Shown: positions 12,590-22,733 of the stretch, in pieces
Layout: each line of letters opens with the position of its first letter
Position numbering within the stretch: the stretch's first letter is position 1
DNA from: Trichodelitschia bisporula
Taxonomy: Eukaryota; Ascomycota; Dothideomycetes; Phaeotrichales; Phaeotrichaceae
Reading direction: 5' to 3'
Assembly (NCBI GenBank): GCA_010356995.1
Contig: ML996699.1
Coordinates: forward strand, 651,697-715,696
DNA: 64,000 nucleotides
Translations under genes and position numbers: made by a program
Notes under the pieces: model-generated
What the model saw: the letters and a program-made list of their open reading frames with translations, nothing else
Told to the model about the DNA's origin: nothing
Database searches by the model: none

Positions 12590-13381
12590 GTTGGGCTATA
12601 GCCTATGAATGATGGTGATAGAGAAAGCGTCGTTCGCACAAGAGAAGCTTAGGGAGAGGACGATGTGGATGTGGGGATACAGCGGGAGAGCGCCTTGATA
12701 TCTCCACGATAGGACCTGAAGTCGGAGAACCGTGCCATGGTGAGCCGGGTCCAGGTATGCGGTCAATTGATGCCCAGACCACAGCGACTTCGCAACCCAT
12801 CCTCGCATGACCGGCCGCTGTGCCTGAAACGCGTTTATTCCTTCGCGCGCTTGCGCGTCGAGCATCGTCGTCACCAGGCACAGCCCGAAAGACCCGAAGA
12901 TAGACTGATTCACAGCGCTAGCGACCGGGAACCAAGAAATGTTGCCGGATAGCTCGCCGAAAAAAAAACCCTGTCCTAGGCATAAAAGTCGTGATAAGTA
13001 GAAAAAAAGGGCCGAGTAGAGACGCCGACGACAGGACAAGCTACTCGGCACTTTCTAGTCTTGGTTAAATGCCTTTATTTTGGACACGGGTACGTACCTT
13101 GACCCCGAAATGGTAATTTGAGGTGCATGGAAGGATCCGAAGGGGTAGATATTCATCTATTTTAAATTAGCATCGTGCACTGTTCAGTGACGTTAGCTTA
13201 ACCCCAAAGATAGCCCAATAGAGCAAAATAATTGTTCACCGCGTACAGACTTAGACAAAACGCAACTCACAGTTCGACATAATTTGAACGAAGCAATTCG
13301 TCCTCAGGCGTGTCTCTCTTCGCCATCTCTCTACCAGCCTCGCCAGCCAACTCCTCCATTGGCCAGCCAGCAACCGCAACC
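12590..13381. promoter_or_regulatory. Shared intergenic region of the divergent secreted pair
   Basis: The 792 bp between the start codons of the GH55 fusion (-) and the 288-residue secreted protein (+). It holds no supportable gene. The part near 13100-13260 is AT-rich. It could co-regulate both genes, but that is inference from layout alone. Confidence 0.45.
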
Positions 13382-14248
13382 ATGCATCTCAGCCTCAGCC
13401 TTGTCCTCCCCCTCCTCCTCGCCCTTCTCACCCTCACCAACGCCAAAACGCTGCGCAAGCGTGACATGGACGCTGGGCCTTACGAAGACCTCCTCTTCTA
13501 CTACGCCTACAAAATGAACTGGCACGCCGCAAACAACGGCGGCCCAGGCCTCACCATCGCGCCCAGCTGCGTTGCCAGCGGCCGCCCCTGCACCTTCCTC
13601 GAGTTCCTCCGAGCAACAGCCGCAGATCCGACACAAATCAACATGTCCGCAGGTGCCGGGACTTCTGATCCAGACATCAACGACGCGAAGCTGAACCGGT
13701 ACGTCCAGCCGAGTGGAAAAGCCTGGGCGGGCGTGTACGATGGTGCCAAGCTGCACGGGAAGTACAACCCCGCGGTGAAGGGGTTCGGGCAATTGATCTC
13801 GCTCACAACGGACGCGGTTCAAGCCTGTCGGGTGTGGCAAAAGGGGATAGATCCGAAGTCAGCGCCAGCGGTAGCGATGAAGCAGGCCTTCGACCAGGTG
13901 TTCCCCGCAGTGCGACACATCTATGCCGCGCGGATGAGGGCCACGTGGCCGTATCGGTTGCGGATTGCCCAGAGGGAGGCGAATAAGCTCGGGATTAAGC
14001 TCGAGACGACGCAAGTTGGGTATTTCGACAACCAGTACAGATGGGAGAAATGGAACTGGGCAAAGACGGCGAAGCCGTATGCGACTAATGATCCGAAAAT
14101 TAGGGCGCTGGCGAAGAAACTGAGATCGCTCGAGTCGACCGATTTTGAGGCGAAGGGCCTTACGAGCGAGGAAAGCAAGTCCAGGGCGCATTCGGCGGTG
14201 CTTCAACATGCGTCTAACGCTCTTCAGACGCTGGATAAGGAATGTTGA
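13382..14248 (+). CDS. Secreted protein of unknown function beside the GH55 fusion
   Basis: A single exon of 288 residues. I chose the ATG at 13382 because it begins a clean signal peptide (MHLSLSLVLPLLLALL, cleavage near ANAK/NAK) followed by LRKRD, a likely Kex2 dibasic site at residue about 26. The mature part starts with a Tyr/Trp-rich block (DLLFYYAYKMNWHA) containing two cysteines (APSCVASGRPCTFLEFL). Its second half is basic and helical, ending in a terminal cysteine (LDKEC). No enzymatic motif and no membrane segment are visible. I do not recognise a named family, although I have an impression that similar proteins sit next to killer-toxin-like hydrolase genes in other fungi. It starts 792 bp from, and is divergent to, the GH55 fusion. 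It could be a partner, a protective factor or an independent effector. Confidence 0.8.
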   Translation: MHLSLSLVLPLLLALLTLTNAKTLRKRDMDAGPYEDLLFYYAYKMNWHAANNGGPGLTIAPSCVASGRPCTFLEFLRATAADPTQINMSAGAGTSDPDINDAKLNRYVQPSGKAWAGVYDGAKLHGKYNPAVKGFGQLISLTTDAVQACRVWQKGIDPKSAPAVAMKQAFDQVFPAVRHIYAARMRATWPYRLRIAQREANKLGIKLETTQVGYFDNQYRWEKWNWAKTAKPYATNDPKIRALAKKLRSLESTDFEAKGLTSEESKSRAHSAVLQHASNALQTLDKEC

Positions 14249-14448
14249 GTGTACGATGGCAGGCGGTGAAGTATGCTGAAACCTCATGTTTTTGGACACA
14301 AGTTCTCATCCGCTACAATTGTCTGTATCTAGATGCGCTGGCTTACTGTTATTCATCATTGCTACCACTTCGTTAGCTGCCATCATCAGCTAGCAGGTAG
14401 CTAGCATTCTTCTGAGCCCATGAAGACCTACCTCTGACCCCTACCTTA

Positions 14449-15686
14449 CTACCACATCAAAACCGGCTTCACCACTTTCCCCGCCAGCATATCCTCCACC
14501 GCCCGGCCAAAGTCCTCAACTTTATAAGGCGTGATGAGTTTCTCAATCGGGAACCCGCCCTCGCGGCACCACCCCACGAGACGAGGCACAAACTCAGCAG
14601 GAACACACTCGCCCTCAATAGCCCCAACAATCCGCTTCCCACTCGCCATGAACTCGAACACGCCGAGCTTGAGTTCGACCTTGGGATTTGTAGTCCCAAC
14701 CTGCACGTACGTGCCCGCCGGCCGCGTGAACCCGATTCCCGCCTCGATCAGCGGCAGGTACCCGGTCGTGTCGAGCACGACGCTGGGACCCACGCCCTGC
14801 GTCACTTCACGGACCGCGTCCGCCAGGCCATCTCCTAGTTCCGTCGTGTTGAACGCGTGGGTTGCGCCCAGCTCTTGCGCTAGTGTCAGCCGAGTGGGCA
14901 ACCTGTCGATAGCGATGATGGTGGGGCACCCAATGCGCTTTGCGGTCATGAGCGCGGCGAGGCCGACGGCGCCGAGCCCGAGCACGGCGACGGTGTCGGA
15001 CGGGGTGGTTGCGGCGGCGTTGACGATGGACCCAGCGCCGGTTTGGAGGGCACAACCGAAGGGGGCGAGTTGGAAGAGGTCGGTGGGGAAACGCAGGAAG
15101 GGGGTTGCCGGGATGAGGGAGGACACGTGCGCGATTGTGTGAGAGGCGAAGGAGGATTGCCCGAAGAAGGTTCCGAGGATGGAGGGAGAGGAGGGCGAGG
15201 AGTCGGAAGTGGGCGAGGAGAACGTTAAAGTCCCGTGGAAATTGAGTGTGTCATAGTGGGTGCAGTGGCTGGGCCGGCCGGCGACGCAGAGTGGACAGGT
15301 GCCGCAGTAGGAAAATGAAAGGACGACGGGGTCATCGATAGCATAGTTCTCAACGCCGGGGCCGAGGGCGAGAATGCGTCCAGCGCCTGAGAGGATATGA
15401 GTTCGGATGGTGTGAGATTTGAGGATGTGGGAAAGCGGTATGCAATGGAACTGAACAGCGAAGACGACCAACCTTCATGACCCATAACCCTCGGATACCC
15501 TCCAATATCCTTCGCATCATCACCAAAGTGTATGTCCGTATGGCAAATTCCCGACGCCCAGATGTGGACCAGAACCTCATCCTTCTGCAACGGGCGGATG
15601 GTGACATCCTCCAAAGTCCATTTCCCCTCTTTATACGGTCCCCGCGTCACGATTGCTCGACCAGAGGTGGGCGTTGAGGTGGACAT
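14449..15686 (-). CDS. Zinc-dependent alcohol dehydrogenase (aryl-alcohol dehydrogenase type)
   Basis: A cytosolic NAD(P)-linked medium-chain dehydrogenase that oxidises primary or aromatic alcohols. Exons 15686-15473 and 15386-14449 (reverse strand) give 383 residues. The N-terminal GroES-like fold shows the catalytic zinc ligands in GICHTD and GHEGAG, and the structural zinc site CGTCPLCVAGRPSHC has four cysteines. The Rossmann motif GLGAVGLAA follows, with an acidic residue after the second strand (IIAIDR), which suggests NAD rather than NADP. The order and spacing fit bacterial and fungal aryl-alcohol dehydrogenases better than yeast ADH1. The single intron splits the GHEGAG motif at phase 1. 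The true substrate is not readable from sequence. It is convergent with the secreted protein at 13382, 200 bp apart. Confidence 0.88.
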
Positions 15687-15739
15687 GATGTCTGAGGCTA
15701 TTGAAGGCTCGTAGGGAAGTGTTTAAAAACGCCAGGTTC

Positions 15740-15989
15740 GATGGATAGAGGCTGGAGATGTGTCAACGTTCGCCAACTCCCCGCTCGATGGATAGAGGCT
15801 GGAGATGTGTCAACGTTCGACAACTCCCCGCTCGAAGGTTAGAGGTTGGAGATGTGTCAACGTTCGACAACTACCCCGCTCGAAGGATAGAGGTTGGAGA
15901 TGTGTCAACGTTCGACAACTACCCCGCTCGAAGGATGGAGGTTGCAGATGTGTCAAACGTTCGATAACTGCCCACTCGAAGGATTGAAG
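15740..15989. repeat. Minisatellite, five 47-48 bp copies plus a partial sixth
   Basis: Copies begin at 15740, 15787, 15834, 15882 and 15930, with a partial copy from 15978. The first three are 47 bp and the rest 48 bp, the extra base lying in the ACTACC tract. Each copy has a shared core, GGAGATGTGTCAACGTTCG. Divergence rises towards the right end. The array sits just upstream of the alcohol dehydrogenase start codon (15686) and may lie in its promoter. Confidence 0.93.
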
Positions 15990-17080
15990 TCGGCCCTGTT
16001 GTACAGCTGGTCGGACCTTCCCCGCCTGCCGTAGGTCGTCCACAAGCGCGTCATCACGTGATTTCATCAAAGAGCGCCGACGTATCACAAGGCACCCTGC
16101 AGAAGCAGACGCAGGTACAAAGCTATCAGCATGCCGGGCATAATCCTCACCCCGAGAAGGGGGGAAAGCTCAAGATATCGAGAGAGTTCTGCGAAACGGG
16201 AGCTGGCAGCGGCCCCCAAGGCTGGCTCAAGTTGCCATGACGATACATGGCCAGGGCGGGGGAAGTGGAGAAAAAAGATCGGAGGGCCCGCTGGGTCCGG
16301 TGCGAGGCTGAGGCTTTTGACGCTTGCGTTCGCGTTGCTGCGGCGATGACAACCGTGCTGGCCGGTTTACAATGGAGTCTTGCGCGGGAGTCTTGCGCTT
16401 GTGGGATGAGTAAAGGCCGAGAAATGCGGTGGTAGAGTGGAGTTGGGCGATGCTGCCTGCGGCATTTGCCACTGGCGCATGTAAGGGTGTGAGAATTTGG
16501 ATGCGCGTGGAGGATGGTGGAGTTGAGGGAATCGAGTACGGCAGAAAGACTTAGAGACGACAGAACGCGTTGATATCACTCATTGACGCGATGATATCAC
16601 CAATTGAAGGGCAATTGGGAAGCACAAAAGCGAGAGGCTGGCGTTTGGCGGGACATTATTTGGCTGGTATTCGGTTACATCTCGCGCTTGCTCGTGTCGT
16701 GAAGACGCGCGCCGCCAAGCGCCCATGACGCGCCACCACTCCTCTCACAAGGATCACCACCAACCCATTGCTGCCCCTCCCCCCACCCATTGACCCGCCA
16801 CCAGCCACTCACTCTTCCTCAGGCATACACGCGCGCTGCCCATCACAACCAACACAAGGCCCGTGCATCCGCGTCGACGCGTCGAGCTTTCTCTTTAAAG
16901 CTGCTCCCCGTGTCTGCCGCCTTCTTTGTGTCTTTTCTCTCCCACTCAACACACATTCACAACACGAATTCACTCCCCCCACTCGCCCTCTTCCACATAT
17001 CTCTGCTGCTCTTCTGCTTCATCTTTCCCACCGTCATATCTACACCGCCGTCCGTTATCCTTTCCCGCAAAGCTCCCGCA
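15990..17080. promoter_or_regulatory. RNR small-subunit upstream region
   Basis: There is no supportable gene. The 3' part is C/T-rich, as in fungal leaders. ACGCGT hexamers lie at 16565 and 16877; further copies are inside RNR introns. Confidence 0.4.
16877..16882. promoter_or_regulatory. ACGCGT (MluI cell-cycle box-like) element
   Basis: The palindromic hexamer ACGCGT lies about 200 bp before the RNR ATG, embedded in the larger palindrome CGACGCGTCG. In yeasts this sequence is bound by MBF and drives G1/S expression of DNA-synthesis genes, including ribonucleotide reductase. Other copies are at 16565, 17162, around 17431 and around 17457. Function here is inferred from the target gene. Confidence 0.45.
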
Positions 17081-18482
17081 ATGACTGCTCAGGTCACTCC
17101 CTCCAAGAAGGTACTTCAAGTCAAACCCCACTACGTATCGACGCGACAATTGACTAACCTGACGCGTCTGCAGGCCGCCACCGCCATCGAGTCCCTCAAG
17201 ATGTCCGACTCGCCCGTCAAGAAGATCTCCTTCACGCCGGCGAACAAGGAGAATGCGATTGCGAAGCCCATCGTCGGCATCCCAGACATTGTCGAAGAGG
17301 TGCAGAAGAGCGCGTCGGTTGCTCCCACCATCAAGCCCGAGGAAGCGAACGAGCCGCTCCTGCAGGAGAACCCAAACCGCTTCGTCCTCTTCCCTATCCA
17401 GAACCACGAGGTAAGTCCCTGCGTGCGAACTCGACGCGTAAAGTGGCAGACGCGCTAACGCGTCCCAGGTCTGGCGCATGTACAAGAAGGCCATGGCGTC
17501 ATTCTGGACGGCCGAAGAGATCGATCTGTCGAAGGACGTCGGCGACTGGAACAACAAGCTCAACGACGACGAGCGCTTCTTCATCTCGCACATCCTCGCC
17601 TTCTTCGCTGCGAGCGATGGTATCGTGAATGAGAACCTGGTCGAGCGCTTCAGCGGCGAGGTCCAGATCCCCGAGGCGCGCTGCTTCTACGGCTTCCAGA
17701 TCATGATGGAGAATATCCACTCTGAGACTTACTCGCTGCTCATTGACACCTACATCAGCGAGCCCAAGCAGCGCACCTACCTGTTCAATGCCATTGACAA
17801 CAGTACGTTCGCGTTTATCCCCCTCTAGCTCTAGCTAACCCGTCCAGTCCCCTGCATCCGCAAGAAAGCCGACTGGGCGCTGCGCTGGATCTCCGACGAC
17901 AACAGCACCTTCGCCTGCCGTCTCGTCGCCTTCGCCGCCGTAGAAGGCATCTTCTTCTCCGGGGCCTTCGCCTCCATCTTCTGGCTCAAGAAGCGCGGCC
18001 TCATGGCCGGGCTCACCTTCTCGAACGAGCTAATCAGTCGCGACGAAGGCATGCACACCGACTTCGCCTGCCTGCTCTTCAGCCAAATCAACAACAAGCC
18101 CGACCCGCAGCTCGTGCGCGACATCATCACCGAGGCCGTGACCATCGAGCAGGAATTCCTCACCGAGGCCCTGCCCTGTCGCCTCCTCGGCATGAACTCC
18201 GACCTCATGTGCCAGTACATCGAGTTCGTGGCTGATCGTTTGCTCCTCGCTTTGGGCAATACGAAGATTTACAACGCGACTAACCCGTTCGATTTCATGG
18301 AGAATATTTCGCTGGCGGGGAAGACGAATTTCTTTGAGAAGCGCGTGGGTGATTATCAGAAGGCGGGTGTGATGGAGAATACCCTCAAGCGCGAGAAGGA
18401 TAATGCGAGCGCTGCGGCTGGGGAGGTGAAGGCTGAGGCCCCAGTCCAGAGCGGCGACTTCTGCTTCGATGAGGACTTTTAG
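17081..18482 (+). CDS. RNR2: Ribonucleoside-diphosphate reductase small subunit
   Basis: The R2 subunit holds the diiron-tyrosyl radical cofactor that lets the R1 subunit reduce ribonucleotides to deoxyribonucleotides for DNA synthesis. Exons 17081-17110, 17174-17410, 17469-17802 and 17848-18482 give 411 residues, standard for the family. Class I signatures are present: [32 protein letters not shown], the helix [44 protein letters not shown] and EFLTEALP, which together supply the iron ligands. The C-terminus ends FCFDEDF, the peptide that docks on the large subunit. The first coding exon is only ten codons long. ACGCGT boxes upstream and in the introns suggest S-phase control. Confidence 0.97.
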
Positions 18483-18848
18483 ATGCCTGCACGTGTGGCT
18501 TGTACATTAGGTTTTGCGGCTGGACTCTTTACTCTCTTCAGCGGCGGTGGGACGGATGGATGACGGGGACGGATGGGCATGGCTTTGCGCTGCGGACATG
18601 TAACTACGATGCTTACGCGGCGTTTTGAGGCACTGGATATGGGGCGTGGGCGTTTGTTGCGGATGGCAGATACCGAGGAATAATCTGATTTAGACAGTTG
18701 CTGTGTTGATGTGATGCCCATTCTATGTTCCCGCACTGAAGACGACGCCTAACGCCTGGCTGTATGCTCAATGGCCTCCTCAGACCATCCCATGTCCTCT
18801 CCCCTCCCCATCCTCGCGCCTTGAAGCTCAAATTGCCCTTCGCGCCGC
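18483..18848. other. Convergent intergenic region
   Basis: The shared 3' region of the RNR gene (+) and the DUF7719 gene (-). No gene is seen. Confidence 0.35.
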
Positions 18849-19490
18849 TCAAAACATCCCAAACCCATTCCACCACATATATCCCGCCACAACAGGCAAA
18901 TGCACCACCGCCAGAGTAAGATCCATCTCCACCACACTCCACACCCAGAGCGTCCCCACCGGCGGCGCCCGTTTCATAACCGCATAATACCCAAACACAT
19001 TCCCCGCATACACCAAATACACGCCACTCGCGACAGCCACCACAAAGAAAACTCCCTGGCGTACCCACGCCCACCGTCTAGCCCATCCCGTGTGCAACAC
19101 CCAGATGAGCAAAAACAGCGCCGGGAGCATGCTCGCCGTCCGCAGGAGTATTTCTTTCCAGACGACTTCCTGCCGGTATTGGTGGAAGACGAGCACGTCG
19201 AGGGTGAAGTGGAGCATGCCGAGCAGAATCGTATACACCACTGCTTCTCCTCCGGCCCCAAGAGGTTCGTCGGACATGAATTCCCAGTCGCCGTCACGCT
19301 CTCGTCCTTCTGGTTGGAAGGGGGTGCCGCCTTGTAGTTCCGCTTGTCGCTCGGCGGCGAGTTCGTAGAGGGTTTTGCCTCGTGGACCGCTGCGGTCGGG
19401 TTGTGCCATCGGAACGGTGGTGGATTGGTCCAGATGGGATGTGGGTTTGGGGCTGCGGCGTGCTTTGCGGTTTTGGGGTTGGGTCGACAT
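18849..19490 (-). CDS. DUF7719-type four-span membrane protein
   Basis: A single-exon gene of 213 residues. The N-terminal 65 residues are polar, with RGKTLYELAAERQAEL, a stretch shared by this fungal family (related to yeast YKL063C, a Golgi protein of unknown function). Four hydrophobic segments follow, beginning at GEAVVYTILLGMLHFTL, LLRTASMLPALFLLIWVL, GVFFVVAVASGVYLVY and LTLAVVHLPVVAGYMWW, the last running to the C-terminus. I chose the ATG at 19490. An in-frame ATG at 19730 would add a long poly-threonine run, because it reads through a GGT microsatellite, which is unlikely to be protein. No biochemical role is known. It is divergent from the GPI12 homologue, 346 bp away. Confidence 0.8.
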   Translation of the reverse strand: MSTQPQNRKARRSPKPTSHLDQSTTVPMAQPDRSGPRGKTLYELAAERQAELQGGTPFQPEGRERDGDWEFMSDEPLGAGGEAVVYTILLGMLHFTLDVLVFHQYRQEVVWKEILLRTASMLPALFLLIWVLHTGWARRWAWVRQGVFFVVAVASGVYLVYAGNVFGYYAVMKRAPPVGTLWVWSVVEMDLTLAVVHLPVVAGYMWWNGFGMF

Positions 19491-19836
19491 GATTGTTGCG
19501 GTTGCGTGGGAGGAGATGGGAGGGGGAAAGGGTGTAGTTGAGGTGGTGGTGGTGGTGGTGGTGGTGGTGGTGGTGGTGATGGGTAGCTTGAAGTGATGAC
19601 AGGGGGAGCTCGCTGGCGCGGCTCTGCGGGAGCGGCGCGTCCGAGCTCCATCAATCATCAACGTCGCCCGACCGGCAACGTCACCCAACCGCGGCACGAC
19701 TGCCTGCTCGACAAACCGACCCAACATCACGACGCGAAGGAGGTCAAGCAGTTTGAGCTACCTGATCAACTCACCTTGCACCTTCTGGCCATTTCTCTCG
19801 CCAATTGCACGGCCGCCCTGCCCCCAACCGCACACC
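19491..19836. promoter_or_regulatory. Divergent promoter region with (GGT)n microsatellite
   Basis: Separates the DUF7719 gene (-) from the GPI12 homologue (+). About eleven GGT triplets lie at roughly 19542-19575. Confidence 0.5.
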
Positions 19837-20685
19837 ATGAACCTCCTCCTCCTCGCCGCCGTCCCCGTCTTCATCCTCGGCCTCTGGGCTTACACCGCCC
19901 TCCTCGTCTCCTCCTTCCCCACCCTAAAAAACAAACGCATCGTCCTCCTCATCGCCCACCCCGACGACGAAGCCATGTTCTTCGCCCCAACCCTCCTCGC
20001 CCTCACCGCTCCCCGCCTCGGCAACACCCTCAAAATCCTCTGCCTGTCCCGGGGTGACGCAGATGGCCTAGGCGCCGTGCGCGAGAAGGAAATTGCAGCC
20101 AGCGCCGAGCGCCTGGGCGTGCGCAAGGGGGACGTACTCGTGCTAGATGACCCCGCGCTGCCGGATAGCATGACGGCGGCGTGGGCGCCGGAGCGGATCG
20201 CGGGGCACTTGGCGGTCGCGTTTATACCGGAGGGGGACAAAAAGAGGAAGGGGAAGAAGGAGGGGGGGCCGGAGGCGGCGATTGATGTGCTCATTACGTT
20301 TGATCAGGGGGGCGTGAGTGGGCATCCGAATCACATCGCGTTGTATCATGGTGCGAGGCTGTTTATTCAGAATTTGATGAAGGGCTGCGAGGGGTGGAAG
20401 TGTCCCGTCGCGGTGTATACGCTTGGGAGTGTGGGATTGGTGCGGAAGTATGCGGGTTTGCTGGATGTTGTGGTTAGTCTGGCGAGGGCGATTTTTCGCC
20501 GGAAGGAGGCGGGGGGGTTGCCGACGCCGTTGGTGTGCGTGAGTGGGGTGGGAGGGTATGGGCGCGCGAGGGGGGCGATGACGGAGGCGCATAGGAGCCA
20601 GATGAGGTGGTTTCGGTGGGGGTGGATTGGGTTGAGTAGATATATGTATGTTAATGAGTTGGTTAAGGTTAAGGTTAGGGGGTAG
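19837..20685 (+). CDS. GPI12: N-acetylglucosaminyl-phosphatidylinositol de-N-acetylase
   Basis: Catalyses the second step of GPI-anchor synthesis: removal of the acetyl group from GlcNAc-PI on the cytosolic face of the ER. A single exon of 282 residues. A signal anchor (residues about 2-26) precedes the PIG-L fold. The zinc-binding motif AHPDDE is at residues 40-45, followed by MFFAPTLL. The later conserved motif GGVSGHPNH carries further histidine ligands. SRGDADGLG and RKGDVLVLDD also fit the family. The loop with KKRKGKK (about 130-140) is a lineage insertion. The ending, MRWFRWGWIGLSRYMYVNEL, is the usual PIG-L C-terminal block. No introns, which is less common in this window. Confidence 0.95.
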   Translation: MNLLLLAAVPVFILGLWAYTALLVSSFPTLKNKRIVLLIAHPDDEAMFFAPTLLALTAPRLGNTLKILCLSRGDADGLGAVREKEIAASAERLGVRKGDVLVLDDPALPDSMTAAWAPERIAGHLAVAFIPEGDKKRKGKKEGGPEAAIDVLITFDQGGVSGHPNHIALYHGARLFIQNLMKGCEGWKCPVAVYTLGSVGLVRKYAGLLDVVVSLARAIFRRKEAGGLPTPLVCVSGVGGYGRARGAMTEAHRSQMRWFRWGWIGLSRYMYVNELVKVKVRG

Positions 20686-21691
20686 AGGGCGGAGGGGGTA
20701 AGGAATGTATTTGTAAATGCTGAGATGCTGAGATCGAGTGGTGATATTGAGCAATATTAGCACCCAGAGGCCATCCCGGACCGACTGCGTAACCACTGCC
20801 ACTGCTCCAGACAAACTGCAAACTGAACGCCAGAAGGGCAGAGTCCTCTCAGTGGGAAATGTAAAGAGGCCAGAGACACCCAGCGTGCATCTTTGTCAAG
20901 CTGGAGTCAAGCTTCCAAGTAGCCTCTGAGCAGGATTTTGGCGATGGTGGGGCTATGGAGCCGGCCAGGCTGAGGACAAGGTAGGCTAAGGCTTCTGATC
21001 CGATTCGGAGCCTGCTCACAAGTGGCTCAAGATCTATCTACGGGGGACACTGCCTCATTGACGCTTCTTACACGCTGAACAGGCGATAAACGTTCGGTCT
21101 TTTCTGGTAAGCATGTTAAGGCTTTGTATGTGACATGCCAATACCGTAGTCGGATAGCAAAGAGTTCATACCTAGGCTGGTGCAAGCGTGATGATCACGC
21201 TCCCTTGTTCCTGAGATATATCAAGGTCCAGATCACTATCAAAAGTCCCGACATCGTATACAGAGTCGCAATCTAGAAGAGGCGTGTCTACTCATCCTAC
21301 AGTCATTCAAACATGTGAATACCGCACGGCCTCCCATGCTCCTATCCTCCCATCCTCACTCACCTATCCCAGAATCAATCCTAAACAAAATTCAATCTCA
21401 TTCAGCACTTCACGATATCAACATGCAATAACTTCCCACACAAACAAACACCCCAGTTCACCTTCCCAAGATGGCAACTACCACCCAGTCGTCCCTTCCC
21501 TATTCACCACCCTCATTCACTCTCCATCGCATCCTCCTTCAACTCACCCATTCACGCTCCGCCCTCTCGGCATCAGCATAAAACCCAATTTCCACTCTGC
21601 TATGCTTCCATCGAAACTCCACCCCCATCTACATACGCACACAACCCGCCTTTCAGCATCACCACCAGGAATCTCCAATTGAACCGCCACA
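20686..21691. other. Intergenic region, no gene seen
   Basis: About 1 kb between the GPI12 homologue and the acidic orphan gene. Short frames here lack start context and family likeness. The last 400 bases are C/T/A-rich, as expected of a leader for the gene at 21692. Confidence 0.35.
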
Positions 21692-22438
21692 ATGGCAAAG
21701 AACGACATGAACAAAGATAAAGGCAAAGGCAAGGATAAGAGTCAAGGTAAAGCAAATGCCTCTACCCCTTTCCGGATAGAATACTCCGCTAAATGCACCC
21801 CGGGCGTCTTCGGTTGGATTTTAAACCGCGCCGTTAGTCCACAGCGGGAGTCATCGCGTGCGGCTGAGGCCCGTGGACCGGTGAGGGACCGGCCTGGGAA
21901 AACGCCGGGTAGGTTTGGGGACAAGCCGGGTTCTGATGCTGGAAATTTGCCGGCTGGTGAGGGGCCGGTGAAGTACCCGCCTGGCCGCATCCCGGGGAAA
22001 TTTACGCCGCGGGCTACGGTTGATGCGGCTGAGCATAAAGCGGCGGATGACGGCTGTGAGCAGCTTGCGGATTCGGTTAGTCAGTTGAGTGTGAAAGAGA
22101 GAGGGGAGAAAGCAAAGGAAGAGAAGGAGAAGCAGGATATCGAAGAAGAGCAGGGGAAGCAAGAGACGAGAGGGAAGAAGCGGAAGTGGGCGGAGTATGA
22201 AGAAGATGAGATGGAGACTGACGAGTGGAAGGATGATGACGACTCTGACCACGCGGATGACGAGGACGACGAAGCGGTCGAGCTAGGGGTCATCAGGCAA
22301 GTGTGCTGGAGGGACCTGGGGGGCGGTATTGGACAATGGTGGGTTCGCTGCTATGTTCGTGGACGGTGGTGTTGGGAGAAGAGGTATGAACCGCCTGTGA
22401 TCCGTGGGACTGGAGCTAGGCGTAACTGTTCGGATTAG
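21692..22438 (+). CDS. Acidic, disordered orphan protein
   Basis: A single exon of 248 residues that I do not recognise. The N-terminus is lysine/glycine-rich (NKDKGKGKDKSQGK). Residues about 55-105 are Pro/Gly/Arg-rich, with loosely repeated PGKTPGRFGDKPG-like units. A Glu/Lys stretch (KEEKEKQDIEEEQGK) leads to a possible basic signal (GKKRKW) and an Asp/Glu run. The tail is different: VCWRDLGGGIGQWWVRCY and RGRWCWEK are Trp/Cys-rich and may be a small folded unit. Low complexity makes chance openness possible, but the coherent domain-like ordering, the upstream leader-like DNA and the ATG context (CCGCCACAATGGC) favour a real gene. It is convergent with the SHG1 gene. Likely nuclear if expressed. 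Confidence 0.5.
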   Translation: MAKNDMNKDKGKGKDKSQGKANASTPFRIEYSAKCTPGVFGWILNRAVSPQRESSRAAEARGPVRDRPGKTPGRFGDKPGSDAGNLPAGEGPVKYPPGRIPGKFTPRATVDAAEHKAADDGCEQLADSVSQLSVKERGEKAKEEKEKQDIEEEQGKQETRGKKRKWAEYEEDEMETDEWKDDDDSDHADDEDDEAVELGVIRQVCWRDLGGGIGQWWVRCYVRGRWCWEKRYEPPVIRGTGARRNCSD

Positions 22439-22733
22439 CATGGGGCTGGCATGGCTGTGATATGGGATTCGGGTTGTAGTAGAGCTCGGAATGCGATACG
22501 GCGGTACATTGACGGACAAGATGCCCTGATATACCGTTAGCTACAAGTATATCTCATGAAGTGAAAGACCCACCCGAGCCGATAACCCACATGTCTCCGC
22601 CGCCAGGATCTTCAGATGCCGTTACCTGCATGCTCGATTCACAACCCGAAAGTAGCACCAGATCTCGAGAACCTCAGTAACTATCACAACCTAGCATCCA
22701 CCCTCAGGTCACCATCCCCGAATACGCTACCCC

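Noticed and set aside
12596-13051. 151-codon reverse frame upstream of the GH55 fusion
   Set aside because: It lies directly before the GH55 start codon with no family likeness; it is treated as promoter and leader DNA.
19491-19730. N-terminal extension of the DUF7719 protein with poly-Thr
   Set aside because: It is encoded by a GGT microsatellite and precedes a better start at 19490; it would also overlap the divergent promoter.
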